Source of the DNA: Usnea hakonensis
Lineage: Eukaryota > Ascomycota > Lecanoromycetes > Lecanorales > Parmeliaceae
Assembly: GCA_013423325.1 (NCBI GenBank)
Contig: BLJB01000207.1
Span: 186,001-250,000 of the forward strand
Length of the DNA stretch: 64,000 bases
Direction: 5' to 3'
Shown: positions 31,148-41,925 of the stretch, one piece after another
Position numbering within the stretch: the first letter of the stretch is position 1
Layout of the letters: each line of letters opens with the position of its first letter
Position numbers and translations under genes: made by a program
The notes under the pieces: generated by a model
Database searches by the model: none
What the model was told of the DNA's origin: nothing
What the model saw: only the letters and a program-made list of their open reading frames with translations

Positions 31148-33094
31148 CTAGTGCTTCTCCAAGCGATCCTTTTCATTTTCCAACGCCTTTTCAAGAACAT
31201 GGATAATCTCGCCATGCTCCCTTTTAGAAGGAATTGTGCTCCAAACAACGAAGGAGGCTGACAGACCCCACACTGGGTTTCGTAGGCAAGACTTTACTTC
31301 CTTCGCATAATGGAGCATCGATAATTTGGGTGGGACGCCGCTTTTCAATAAGAGACTCACCATGTACTCGTCTCCTCCAACTATCGCAGCTTCAATCGGT
31401 GTCTTGTACGATATTTCGAAGTGATCAAATTTGACGTCTATTTTGGCCGCCTCGAATTCGGGATTCGCACCTCGGGCAAGCAAAAGTCTTGCTGCATTTG
31501 CTTTTCCTTCCAATAGAGCGACCATGAGTGCGGTACCAAATACGGGGCAGAACAAGTCGACGTCTGCGCCGTGCTCAATCAAGGTTTCCATGGCTGAAAT
31601 TTGACCGAGATGTGCTGCTTCATGGAGTAGAGTTACCCGATCAAAGAAGGCTTCATGAAAATGGTTCGTGAAATATACCTTGTAGACGGCACTGGCATCT
31701 GCGCCTGCAGAAAGCAGAAGTCGTAACATTTCAGTGTCTTCCGTTAAAGCCAGCCGAGGAGTGAACGAATCATATTCTAAAGGCTCCCTTTTCAAGCCAT
31801 GATAATTGACGTCAGCTCCGTTCTCTATGAGAAGACGTACTGCTGCAATCGACTTTTTTCTAACGCTATTTTGGAGAGGAGTTTGTGCGAAGAAGCCGCT
31901 GCTTCTGTAGTCGACATTGGCGCCTCTGGCTATGAGCTTAGATATCAACGAGAGATGATCTGCGACGTCGAGACCCTCATACATCAATGTAGTCATCAAC
32001 AGTATCTCGCCCAGTGTTTTCCGATCAAAATGTCTTGACGAAGCCTCATCACTAAGAATCTTAAGAGCTTTAGAGAAGTGTTGCCTCATGACGGCTAGGA
32101 ATAGCCGTGGTACCGGAAGTGATACTGTTGCCCAAAAGGCTGCAATGCGAGAGACCTGTGTGTTCGGGAGGACTCTGGTTGAGGCGTCGATCTCACCAGA
32201 TATTCTTGGGCCAGGCGGAGAATGACGTCCTGCAACAGTAGCGGCCACCAATAATTGTGGTCGTGTGGATGGTCGCTTTTCACGTATTTTTATAGAAGAA
32301 GCGGACTGGGTGTGACGAGTCTCTTGTCCCGCATCTTGATTGACATGCTCGTTATTGCTCCGCGATGCTTGCTCGTCACTGTAATCGCTCTCGTATTCGG
32401 AACCGCGCTCACCCTGTTCTTCGAAGGCTCCATTCTCGGCTGCCCGTATGAGCCAATCGAATATGAACTTGCGATTGGCATCAAACGCAGCTACGCTTAT
32501 GCCAATCTCTTCGAGCTCCTTGCGAATCATCCGCCACAACGCCTTGTCCCCGGCCGAGAGGCTATCCACGGATTGGAACGAGATGACTGAGGCCTCTCTC
32601 CTTCCCTGGCGATACTCTTTTACGAATTCGTCGAGCTTCGACTCAACACTGGACTCAGAAGTACTAATGAAGGCGTTCAACATGGTAGTACTTGAAATAA
32701 GCCGAGCTCGAATCTCGGCTATGTCTTCGTTGCCCCACTTCATTCGGTCCCACGTACGCTTGCTTTTAGTGCCAAGACTCTCATACTTGTCCACCAGGCT
32801 CTGCAAGTCCGTGAGAACTTTATCGCATCCATCCTTGATTACGATAAGCCTCTCGGCCCTTGTGGTCTTCAGAGGACGGCGAAAAAGGGTCTCTTCGCTC
32901 TCTTTCAGCACAGCATGCAAAGATAATACTTCCATGCTGATGTTTTCAAAGCTTTCAGGAGCTGCCTTACCTGCGCACGTTTTAGACGGCTGGCATACGG
33001 AATGGGGTTGGAACTGACAGGACTTGTAGACACTCCACGCCAAAGTACCTACAGCAACGAAATCGCCGACTCCAAATCCATAAGGGACGGGCAT
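31148..33094 (-). CDS. Ankyrin-repeat protein with NLR-like helical N-terminal domain
   Basis: I read two exons, 33094-33019 and 32970-31148, around a 48-nt intron (GTCAGT...GCGCAG), giving 632 aa. Removing it joins YKSC to KAAPESFENISMEVLSLH, the usual spacing of this domain. Residues 1-130 (GFGVGDFVAVGTLAWSVYKS and helices after it) resemble the N-terminal helical domains of fungal NLR-like and HeLo-like proteins. A charged linker of ~150 residues follows, then about five ankyrin repeats: ISKLIARGANVDY, VRLLIENGADVNY, LRLLLSAGADASA, METLIEHGADVDL, ARLLLARGANPEF. There is no NACHT or NB-ARC domain between them, so it is an NLR-like layout without the switch module. An upstream ATG at 33175 would add 27 residues; the one at 33094 begins directly at the conserved domain. 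Confidence 0.75.
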   Translation of the reverse strand: MPVPYGFGVGDFVAVGTLAWSVYKSCQFQPHSVCQPSKTCAGKAAPESFENISMEVLSLHAVLKESEETLFRRPLKTTRAERLIVIKDGCDKVLTDLQSLVDKYESLGTKSKRTWDRMKWGNEDIAEIRARLISSTTMLNAFISTSESSVESKLDEFVKEYRQGRREASVISFQSVDSLSAGDKALWRMIRKELEEIGISVAAFDANRKFIFDWLIRAAENGAFEEQGERGSEYESDYSDEQASRSNNEHVNQDAGQETRHTQSASSIKIREKRPSTRPQLLVAATVAGRHSPPGPRISGEIDASTRVLPNTQVSRIAAFWATVSLPVPRLFLAVMRQHFSKALKILSDEASSRHFDRKTLGEILLMTTLMYEGLDVADHLSLISKLIARGANVDYRSSGFFAQTPLQNSVRKKSIAAVRLLIENGADVNYHGLKREPLEYDSFTPRLALTEDTEMLRLLLSAGADASAVYKVYFTNHFHEAFFDRVTLLHEAAHLGQISAMETLIEHGADVDLFCPVFGTALMVALLEGKANAARLLLARGANPEFEAAKIDVKFDHFEISYKTPIEAAIVGGDEYMVSLLLKSGVPPKLSMLHYAKEVKSCLRNPVWGLSASFVVWSTIPSKREHGEIIHVLEKALENEKDRLEKH

Positions 33095-35859
33095 TGTGTC
33101 TGTAAGTCTGTAAGTCTGTGGAGTATTGATGAGGTGATAAGATTCAGCGAACGTGTTCCATCGTTCGGCCGACAAGCAAGAGCGCAGCCTGGTGCTAGGC
33201 TATTTCCTGCCGTGCTTACGTGGGGTACGTGAAGGACGCCTCGCCAATCATTTTGCGTTGGCATCTCCACGCGAAGGCTGCCAAGAGAAGAATAAAATCA
33301 ATATTGAAGACGGCATTGTGCGTCCCAAAGATCTGATGAATCCAGTCTCCCCAGCGAGACCATCGTATGTATAGAGGGTGCCACGTTTGATAGGACTAGA
33401 TGGTTCCAAATTGAATGTCGTTGCGATTGCCCTGATATTACCGTCCAGAACAGTAAATTAGACATTTTTAGCTGCCCGATACATCTTGGAAGGATGTATA
33501 GTCGTACATGGAGATTGAAGGTTGTGGTCAAATGATGGGCTAACGCTGAAGGCATCCCCTAAATTATACGCATAGAAACCGGCGCTTGCTTACCGCCCAG
33601 CTTCGAACCATTTATGGACTAAAGTAATCCACCACAACTAATCCAGGTGCCCCATGGTCCCTTGGGCTTACAAAGTACTCTTGGCTCTAGGCTACAGCCT
33701 CGCGGCTCGATGCACTACCACCAACACCGGGAAAAAAGGAGCCAGCGAAATTCTAAAGCGTTTCGATAGCTGTAGCCAATACCCCAGACACATCGAGCGC
33801 ATCGAGAAGAATGTAGTAACGCTTGACCAATCCTCAAGTCTTTTTTGTAGCATTCTGGTGTCGGTCAAGTCACTGTTTCACCTATCATAGTGTCACGGAC
33901 CAGGCCTCGAACGTAGACGGAGCCACGTTTAGCGCTAGAAAGAAGGGTAGTACCGATTAATTGGCTGCGATAATTGACCGTTAGGATGAGTTGGGGCTGA
34001 TGGTTATTGTCAAACAATGTGAGAGTCCTTGGGTACAAGATATAGCAATCTCATCCCGGGATCTCCTTTGGCATCCGTTGTGCATGTTCTGAGAGGTAGA
34101 TTCCATGCGTTCGACTACTGCCACTTGTTGATCCCTAATAAGGCAAACACACTTACATCGATACTTACGATGGAGCCCATTTCCAACCTCGCCGACTCTG
34201 GTAGCATGTGATCATCACCATTTCTTGCTCATCTCGCTCAATCATCTAAAGACGAACCACGTCCGTGAGGTCTGCCACGAATATAAAATCATGGAACCTT
34301 CCACAGCACGCTTTCACGGATAGTTCTTCCCCTGGAACTTTCACTATTCTTCGTTGACGAACACACCAAGTATGAGCTGTGCGGGTAAAGTCCCTCATTT
34401 GAGTAAACACGAGATCGATTCGGCATTGAGTCACCGCTGAACGTTTGACAGACCGTGCCAATGAGGAAAGGAACAGGAGTAAACGCGCAGAGGTCAGTAC
34501 GCATACCACTCAAACCAAGGAGCACTCCGGCTTCTCAATACTTTCACGAGACCATTCTTTCAACGACCGACAAGTAATTGTTGTTCGGGCCTTGTGAGAT
34601 TGGAGCAATACTCGCCCACAGATCGGTGAAACTCTAGTACTAGAGACAATAAGCCCTTGAATTCTCATGGGAATTGTGTCAAGATGGGAACGTGGCCAGA
34701 TGGGAACGTGGCCAGAAGGCACCCCACAGGAAGAGCCGTGGAGCTCTGTCGCTCTAGGAAGGGTCACTACAACAGAAATCAGCCTGCTTAGACAGCGTAC
34801 GAGACAAGGTACTCCTCGGGGTCATGTACAGCAATGGTATCAAACGACTGCAAATTAATACTGCGTGCCAGTAAACGATTTCATCATTTCCCCAAAAGAA
34901 TGGGAGTTTGCTATCGATACCACCATTGATTCTGAACATTCGAAACCTCTTCTTCGCAAGATATAAGAGAAAGGCGTTCAACAAGTCTCTGTTGGTGAAA
35001 TTAAATTATACCTACATCGATCTTCATTGACCACCAACTACTCGTAGTGGTGCACATAACAATCCTTGAATTTATCATGCCGGTCCCTGTGGTCCACTAC
35101 CGAAGGATTTTGGTGAAACAGAAGATAGTGATAGACCATTGGCAGAGTGCTCGTCCCAGCATAAGATCCTGATCTCCATAATGGTAGAAGCCTTCGCCTT
35201 CATCCTACCACTGTAGGCGGCACTCGAACCTGACGCCCATCCGTGGTGGTCATGACCGTGCATGTCCATCTCCGGGGCCTTGATGATTTCCGTTTGGTTG
35301 CTTAAGGAGCGAGTCAACTGGACCAGATAGATTCTTACCTGGAGAAGTGATGTCACACGGCTTTTCTTTTCTGCTAGCCTTTTGCGGACTAGGGCTTTTA
35401 ACCTCGGGCCGTTTCAGTCCGCCGCATCATTGCTTCTCTTCTCTACCCTCATACCTGCTCTCCTCTTTTCCTCTCTCTTCCTTACCTACCTATGCAAGTA
35501 AAACCACAGTCTGTTCAAAGCATGGTACTGGAAAGCCGAAGCCGATTCACTACAATCTACTCTCACGGCAGGACTAGGCCCAATACTCTACCTACGACCA
35601 TGCCCTCAACCATCTCACTGCGACACAGCGCTCGATGAGGCCGACAGCCATTGCCATTGAGGAGACATGGCGGGGCTTGTCTTGCCGCTCCTCCCACCAG
35701 AACCTCGTGTCAATCAGTCTTGGACGGCATCCGTGCCCTGGCAATCATGCATACAATCCACTACGCGCCGCTGCTCTTCAGAATCGCTATTGCGATGCCA
35801 TGGATAGCACCTAGACCTATGTCCATAGGTCTGATGGCTATCGCAAGCGCGTCGCCGCG
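33095..35859. other. Gene-poor stretch, possible decayed sequences
   Basis: A 78-aa plus-strand frame at 33654-33890 begins with a signal-peptide-like MVPWAYKVLLALGYSLAARC and then continues DSCSQYPRHIERIEKN. It may be the first exon of a decayed secreted-protein gene, but nothing beyond it can be joined with confidence. A direct duplication of 17 bp (GATGGGAACGTGGCCA) lies near 34683-34716. Frames between 34.2 and 35.8 kb are broken and unrecognised. Confidence 0.4.
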
Positions 35860-37175
35860 ACAGATCGAAGCTCTAACCTTGAATAGGATACCTTCAGAAT
35901 TACGAAGGAGAATGCTTGTGCAATATCCCCCCTACAGCGAATTGGTGCAGCTTTGTCAACAGCAAGTATCGTGAGTCCACGCAACAGCGGCTCGAAGGCA
36001 TTGCCTTACCCATTGCACAGACGATCCTCTCTCCTGCAGCATAGGTTTGACCTGCGTCAACTCCCTGGAAGCATTTGGTTGCTGTACCGCTACGACAGGA
36101 ATCTGTTCAGCGCTCTACACCACCTGTAACTACCGAGATGAATGCGACCAACCGTGTGAGTCAGACCCGGCGGTAAAGAATGGTGCGCGACTTATCTCCA
36201 AGGCTTCTCCCTCGCCTTGCTGACAGCTTAGTTCTCTAGTGATCAAGTCGAGCCTTTCTGCGGCACCTACGCCTTCCTCCGTGATCCCACCTACACCAAC
36301 TGCATGGCAATATCCACGCCTATTTAGGATGTCGAGTACTTTAATGATTTCTGTATAACCGCCATTGGCAGCACCTGTGCACTCGATGCCAGAATAATCC
36401 CTTTGGCTCCACTGCCTCTGCCTATCTCAACCCTTTTCCGGACAGTGTCATAATCTCAGCGTCAAGCTCAAGGTCCAGCTCAGCATCAAGCCTAGCCTCA
36501 TTCTCAGAGTCAAGCCCACGTACAGCCTGCACGCCTTCTCACAGTGGGCTCCCCCAAGGCGCGATTGGTGGCATCGCCGCAGGTGTCGCTGTTATTGGTG
36601 CACTATGATTGGGCCTCGCCGGGTTCTGCTGTCTACGCGCTGGCAGGCGCAAAAGGATGACCGCCATCATACACCCGGCTACATACCCCTCAGCTCCCAT
36701 GCAGCCGCAGGCACGACCATTACCGTCAAAAGCTTTTGACGGCTATCAATCCATCCCACAGCACGAACAGCAGTCTTTTCAATATCCTGGTCCCCATCAA
36801 CAAGCCCAGCTCTCCTATCCTCCGCTAGCTTCAGCCGTCTAGCCCCCACCAACTGGCGCGAACAATCCGCGCTTCAGTCCAGCAAATACCAGCCTCCCTC
36901 CCTGGGCCCTGAGCAAACCAGAATAGAAGAAAGGCCATTACGTTCCTCCGCTTTCGCCTACGGTCACAGAAGTAGATGGATTAATGAGGAACCCTGGTGT
37001 GCCAACTGGCACGAATCATGGTGTGCCGAAAGAGGTGGATGGAACAATGGGAAATCCGGGCGTGCCGGCCCGTGAGCACAGGATAAAAAACAAATTGGTT
37101 CCTGGTGGCAGTCCGAGTGCTGCCGAACTAGACGGGAAGCCAGATTGTGGGGTGCAGCAAGCTCCGTTGCCCTAG
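35860..37175 (+). pseudogene. Decayed gene for a cysteine-rich single-pass membrane protein
   Basis: Blocks in different frames follow the layout of such proteins. Near 36040-36160 comes CSIGLTCVNSLEAFGCC...CNYRDECDQPC, then FCGTYAFLRDPTYTNC before a TAG near 36326. A Ser-rich stalk follows at about 36450-36540. The membrane segment IGGIAAGVAVIGAL is cut by TGA (36606-36608) and continues as LGLAGFCCLRAGRRKR. A proline/glutamine-rich tail ends at 36842, and a last block, MRNPGVPTGTNHGVPKEVDG, ends at 37175. Several in-frame stops interrupt the blocks and no start or signal peptide can be fixed. It has the same plan as the intact gene at 6672-7817, but it is not a close copy of it. Confidence 0.65.
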
Positions 37176-38160
37176 CATCGCGTCACGGGAGCTTTAAGAA
37201 ATCAACCATGTCCATACTCTGAGGAGCCGTATGATTGGCGCATGAAAAACCTTGATTAGGGTGGGGTTGGGGCAAAGCGAGGTGTTGGCAATCATTGGCG
37301 ATACGCCGCTGGGTTATCTCGTACGTAGGTACATCTGACATGTTGGGGCTATATCTAACACACCAACCATCATCTATCACTAGCCCAAATGTGCATCACA
37401 TGGCCAGTGTTGCGCGTGTCTATCTATAGCGTGAAACGAGCGCCGAGCTCCATTCCGTTCATTAACCTTCTATTCCTTTCCCCATCCTAACACATAGGTA
37501 GGTATGCGGAATCGAAAGAAATAATCCTGTTTATTTGTTTAAGGTATATATATATATCTCTCTCTATATATGCGCTTGTATGTAGATAATCAACCCTCCT
37601 CAAACCTTTCTCCCTCCCTTAACGCAACTCTATCGTAGGGAACGACACGGGAATATCGTTGAAATGAAAAAGATAATAGCGATAGATACCACACCACACC
37701 ATACCACACCACACCATTCTTTCCCCATTTGTTGAAATGCCATACCCCCTCCCTTCTCCCCCATCAAAAAATGACCCCCCTGGCTGTTTGTTGAACACGT
37801 CTAGCCTCTTTGCGAGACGAACTAATAAATTTTGGGTATCGCACAAGTTTATATGCCTTGCGCTTTCTTTGGTGATGTTGAAGAGATGGCTTTGTGCGTT
37901 CTGTCGTTGAAGACCGTGGCTTATATATTTCCACGAACGGAACGAGAAATTTGCCGGGTTCTAAGGAGTGATATGCATGACATCTCGTACGGTAGGTGGA
38001 GAAGTTTCTCTATCTCGTGTGTTGTATGTGCAGGAAATTTCAACGGTGGGCAAGAGTTTAGATCTAAAAAAAAAAAATCGAAAGTGATGAAGGTATCCAA
38101 GAAATGGAACGAACAACCAGCCCCTCAGCGCGCGGATGTACTGAAGTAGATGTTTGCTAT
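37176..38160. other. Intergenic with small tandem tracts
   Basis: It contains a TA/TC/TA compound tract near 37543-37571 and ACCACACC-type repeats near 37688-37718. No gene seen. The right end is the 3' flank of the PABA synthase gene. Confidence 0.5.
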
Positions 38161-40806
38161 TCACTGTTCGAAGAGCCGTAATGTGCTCCTCAGCTTCGCA
38201 ATCATTTCTTCCCATTCGCCTTCTTCGGTACTCAGACTTGTGACCGCGCCGCCGGCGCCGATGGTCCATTTATCGCATGAGCCAGAGGGTGAGGGCGAAA
38301 GATGTGCGGTTGTGTCTGGATCTCCGTTTGCGTGTCTATTTCCGTTCATTGGAGAATGACGAGCGTCGGCGTCCCAGCGCACAGCACTGCGGATGACGAC
38401 GGAGAAATCGCCTCCGCCACCGACGTCCATGTAGCCGAGGACGCCTGAATAGACACCTCGAGGGTGGTGTTCGAGGGACTGGAGGATTTGGCAGGAGCGC
38501 AGTTTTGGGGCGCCGGTCATGCTGCCTGGGGGAAGTGAGGCAGCGAGGATGTCGATGCCTGTCTTTGGGGCATTGGTGCTGTTAGTGATGCTTGCTATTG
38601 TTGAGTGGGTGGCGAGGCGGTTGGTAGGGAGAGTGGGTTGTTTGTTGCTGGTGATCAGGGTGTCGTCTTTGATGGGAAGAGTTCCCTCTATGACACTGAC
38701 GAGTTGGAAGAGGGTGGCGTATTCCTCCACGACCATCAGTTTCGGCACACTTACTCTGCCAGAACCAACTACGCCGTGGAGATCATGTCGTATCAGGTCT
38801 ACGATCATCAGGTTCTCTCCGCGCTCTTTGGGTGTGGCGAGCAGAGCTGTTGCTTCGGGGAGGGTAAGGGGTGGGAGATTGGGATCAGGTTGGCGCTTGA
38901 CGGTGCCTTTTATAGGGCGGAATTGACAACGGATGATATTTTCTTCGCCGTCGATTGCTTTATTGATGCTGAGATCTGGCGGCTTGCCGGGTCGTGACCA
39001 TTGCAAAAAGCGCTCGGGAGAGCTCGACAGAAGGGTCAATTTTCCGAGGCGCACGTAGGCGGAGAAGGGGGCTGGGTTGAGATTACGTAGGCGAGTGTAT
39101 AGTGGCCAGGGTGCGAGACGCTTTTGAGTATTGATGGTGGCTTGGGTAGTGAGACAGAGCTCGTAGGAATCGCCGGCTCTGATTGAGGACTGGCAGGATC
39201 GAATTTTGGATTTGTAGGACGAGGCGTCGGGAATTGACATGTGAGCCCTGGACGAGAACGAATCTGAGTTCGTAGGTGTCGCATTTGATGGCTCTGTCCT
39301 AGTCAGTTGCAAAGTAGTCTCGCCGACCCAGACATGGTCGTCAGGTTTGATGGTCTGAATGTGGATCTTTTGGTGAAAATGATCAATGACAATGCTTCGT
39401 TCAACGAAAACGAAACTTAGGTCCGGTCTTTGAGCGGTGCGGCCAGGCGAATCAGTAACGCCAATAGTCTCTAGACATGCTTCATAGCTGATGAACCCCA
39501 TGAGACCGCCCCAGAAGGGGATTTTCCTGTTAGAGCTTTCGACATTGTATTGATTCATAAAAGATTTCAGGTACAAGAAGATACTTCCTCCAAATGGTAG
39601 AAGAGATATTGCCTCGCTCTGGCCATTGAGTATTCGGCGGACCTCATTCGCACCAACTTCGTATTCGAGCCGCACTGAGTCTATAGATATGATGCCAATG
39701 ATGCTGTACTCCCCCACATCATGCCTTTGATGTAATTCAGAATCCAATATCACCACTTCGCAGTCGGTCAAGCCCAGTGTCTCACAGATCGAAGGTACAG
39801 TGGCTCCCTCCAGATTGATCACCTGTGTCTCAACTCGAACCTTGCATGTTTGATCGTAGTCCTGAAGATGGCAGGACCCATCGCAGACTTGAATGTCGTC
39901 GTCGAGAGTTTGATCTTGCTTTGACATATTCTGGAATTGTCTCACTGCGATCGAAGGAGCCATCGAGTCATTTACTCTTCGATTTTTGAGTGTCGGTTTT
40001 TTGATCATCGAGTCAATCTGAACAGCTCCAAGATCTAAATCCAATGACCGAGGCAAAGCCGAGCAGAATTCAACGTCTCTACGTGGTCGTCTCCATTTCT
40101 TGGCAATATCCCACCAAGCTTCAATGACCTTTCGGGCATTATCATCCGAGCAAATAGATTCTGCGTGGAACTGGATTCCAAAGAATGGCTTTGATTTATG
40201 CTCTACAGCCATCAAGACTCGTCGGGGGTTAGAAGACGTAACGTCTTCAGTGCCGTATTCTGCATTATCCATATCGTAGTCCCAAGCCAAGGGTCGAAGA
40301 TCCGAGCGCTTGAGCGAGGAAACTCTTCTATCGCAGGTTTCAGTCCCTTTACGCCCACCTGCCGGGCCAATAGAGCCGTAAAGGGAATGATACTGCACAG
40401 TTCTGATCTCCGCCAGACCCTTGAACATCCCTTCCCCATTACCCCTCACCTTCCTCACTACGCCATGTCTCGGCTCCCCTAATCTATCAATCGTTCCCCC
40501 AAACGCCAACACAAGACTCTGGAACCCCAGACAGATTCCCAAGACTGGCAATAGATCTCGCTCGTCTAGCTGCCACAATTTCCGGATCCAGCCCACGTCT
40601 TTGGGATTCCTTGGGTCACCGGGACCCGGTCCTACGACCACGGCGGAGAAAGACTTCAGGAAGTCTGCGAAGTTGGAGATTTGCTCGTCAATTTTAATGG
40701 TATGCACTTCGACACAAAGATTTGTTTCGAGGAGAGCGATGATGTTGTTGGTGAAGGAATCATAGGCGTCGATGAAGAGTATGCGGGGGGTGGTGGCGTG
40801 AGGCAT
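38161..40806 (-). CDS. pabaA: Aminodeoxychorismate (para-aminobenzoate) synthase, fused PabA-PabB
   Basis: This intronless gene encodes 881 aa. It makes 4-amino-4-deoxychorismate from chorismate and glutamine, the first committed step towards p-aminobenzoate and folate. Residues 8-250 form the glutamine amidotransferase: DAYDSFTNNI, VVGPGPGDPRNP, the nucleophile site LGICLGFQSL and a QFHAES block with the catalytic histidine. Residues ~330-880 are the chorismate-binding half: WGGLMGFISYEAC, AGDSYELCLTTQ, SSSPERFL, RPIKGTVKR, VDLIRHDL and PPGSMTGAPKLRSC. The RPIKGT lysine is the residue that in PabB forms an adduct with chorismate. The fused bifunctional form is usual for fungi (yeast ABZ1, Aspergillus pabaA). 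The start at the first Met fits the amidotransferase N-terminus. Confidence 0.95.
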   Translation of the reverse strand: MPHATTPRILFIDAYDSFTNNIIALLETNLCVEVHTIKIDEQISNFADFLKSFSAVVVGPGPGDPRNPKDVGWIRKLWQLDERDLLPVLGICLGFQSLVLAFGGTIDRLGEPRHGVVRKVRGNGEGMFKGLAEIRTVQYHSLYGSIGPAGGRKGTETCDRRVSSLKRSDLRPLAWDYDMDNAEYGTEDVTSSNPRRVLMAVEHKSKPFFGIQFHAESICSDDNARKVIEAWWDIAKKWRRPRRDVEFCSALPRSLDLDLGAVQIDSMIKKPTLKNRRVNDSMAPSIAVRQFQNMSKQDQTLDDDIQVCDGSCHLQDYDQTCKVRVETQVINLEGATVPSICETLGLTDCEVVILDSELHQRHDVGEYSIIGIISIDSVRLEYEVGANEVRRILNGQSEAISLLPFGGSIFLYLKSFMNQYNVESSNRKIPFWGGLMGFISYEACLETIGVTDSPGRTAQRPDLSFVFVERSIVIDHFHQKIHIQTIKPDDHVWVGETTLQLTRTEPSNATPTNSDSFSSRAHMSIPDASSYKSKIRSCQSSIRAGDSYELCLTTQATINTQKRLAPWPLYTRLRNLNPAPFSAYVRLGKLTLLSSSPERFLQWSRPGKPPDLSINKAIDGEENIIRCQFRPIKGTVKRQPDPNLPPLTLPEATALLATPKERGENLMIVDLIRHDLHGVVGSGRVSVPKLMVVEEYATLFQLVSVIEGTLPIKDDTLITSNKQPTLPTNRLATHSTIASITNSTNAPKTGIDILAASLPPGSMTGAPKLRSCQILQSLEHHPRGVYSGVLGYMDVGGGGDFSVVIRSAVRWDADARHSPMNGNRHANGDPDTTAHLSPSPSGSCDKWTIGAGGAVTSLSTEEGEWEEMIAKLRSTLRLFEQ

Positions 40807-41925
40807 GTCCTCTTGGAGCTTCTCAAATGAAAGAAGTTACGAACAAGAGCAGCAGGGTTGAAAAACATAGGTTGCTCCCTTATACTGCGGAGGCAAATCT
40901 TAATTACATAGCGGTTGGGACGATTGAAGGCCGTCTGATTTGATGCTTCCAGTGTCCAGCGCGATATGGTTGAGATGGTAAAACGCATTGTCCGGCTCGC
41001 GGATTATAGTCAAAGGATTGTTACACATTTACTATCTTATGAAATGTATTGAATGAAATAGCGGTTGTCGAGGATTTTCGGAATCCGAGGTGTTCTAGCT
41101 TCGAAACTTTCGGTCTGAGGGCTCAAAAGATTTTGCACCTTCATTTCATCATGGATTTTATAAAGGTACATATTTGCTACTTATGCTATCGCTCATACAA
41201 AGCTAGAGATGCAGAAGCTATCAAGACTTAATATACCTTACTTTTGTGGAGTGGCGTCTACTCTAAACAAACACGCGCGGTTGATTACTATCCACTTGAC
41301 CAAGAGCGCCCTGATAAGGTGATGTGCATGCCATAGATTGTAGTCGTCAGATAAATTGAGCTCGAATATTTTGCAGCCACCGCAGCCAGCCCATCGAATC
41401 CAGCACGCCTCTCAGCACCCAGCCTTCCATGGATTGAGAACTTGTCAACAGTTCGCCATTTAGAGTAGAAACCGGGGTGAGATGATTGTGGCCGACACCT
41501 TCTCAGCAAATACCTTGATCTAATCATAATGTGCGTCGGAAAATTGCGCACATTTGTTCGCTTGTCGGTCTATTCGGCCAATTGAGCAAAACAGGAAGCT
41601 GGCCACAGGTCCTTTTTCAGAGCATCTGTTGTGTCTCATTCCAAGGTCTCTAAATAGATCTACCCGATATCTCGAGATAGCAGGAGAGCCTCGCGACGGA
41701 AACCGAGATGAAGCGGACTTGTAATCAAAGAATGGTGGAAGCTAGAAGCTGAATTGTTCCGGCTCCAAGGCCATCGCGGTTCACGCGGCAAAATACTCAA
41801 ACGCGCTCACCTCGCCAGCACTTACACCACAGTATCCCCCTTACTTTGTGATCTACAGCATTCAGTCCCACAACAAAAGTCAGGTACTCATCTCCTATGT
41901 CAGCCTTAAAAAGACCTTCCATAGA
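40807..41925. other. Divergent promoter region of PABA synthase and MED6
   Basis: About 1.1 kb between two genes read outwards. No gene is supported within it; the short frames match no family. Confidence 0.5.

Noticed and set aside
33654..33890. 78-aa frame with signal-peptide-like start
   Set aside because: Not listed as a gene because no continuation exon could be joined; kept only as a remark in the intergenic entry.
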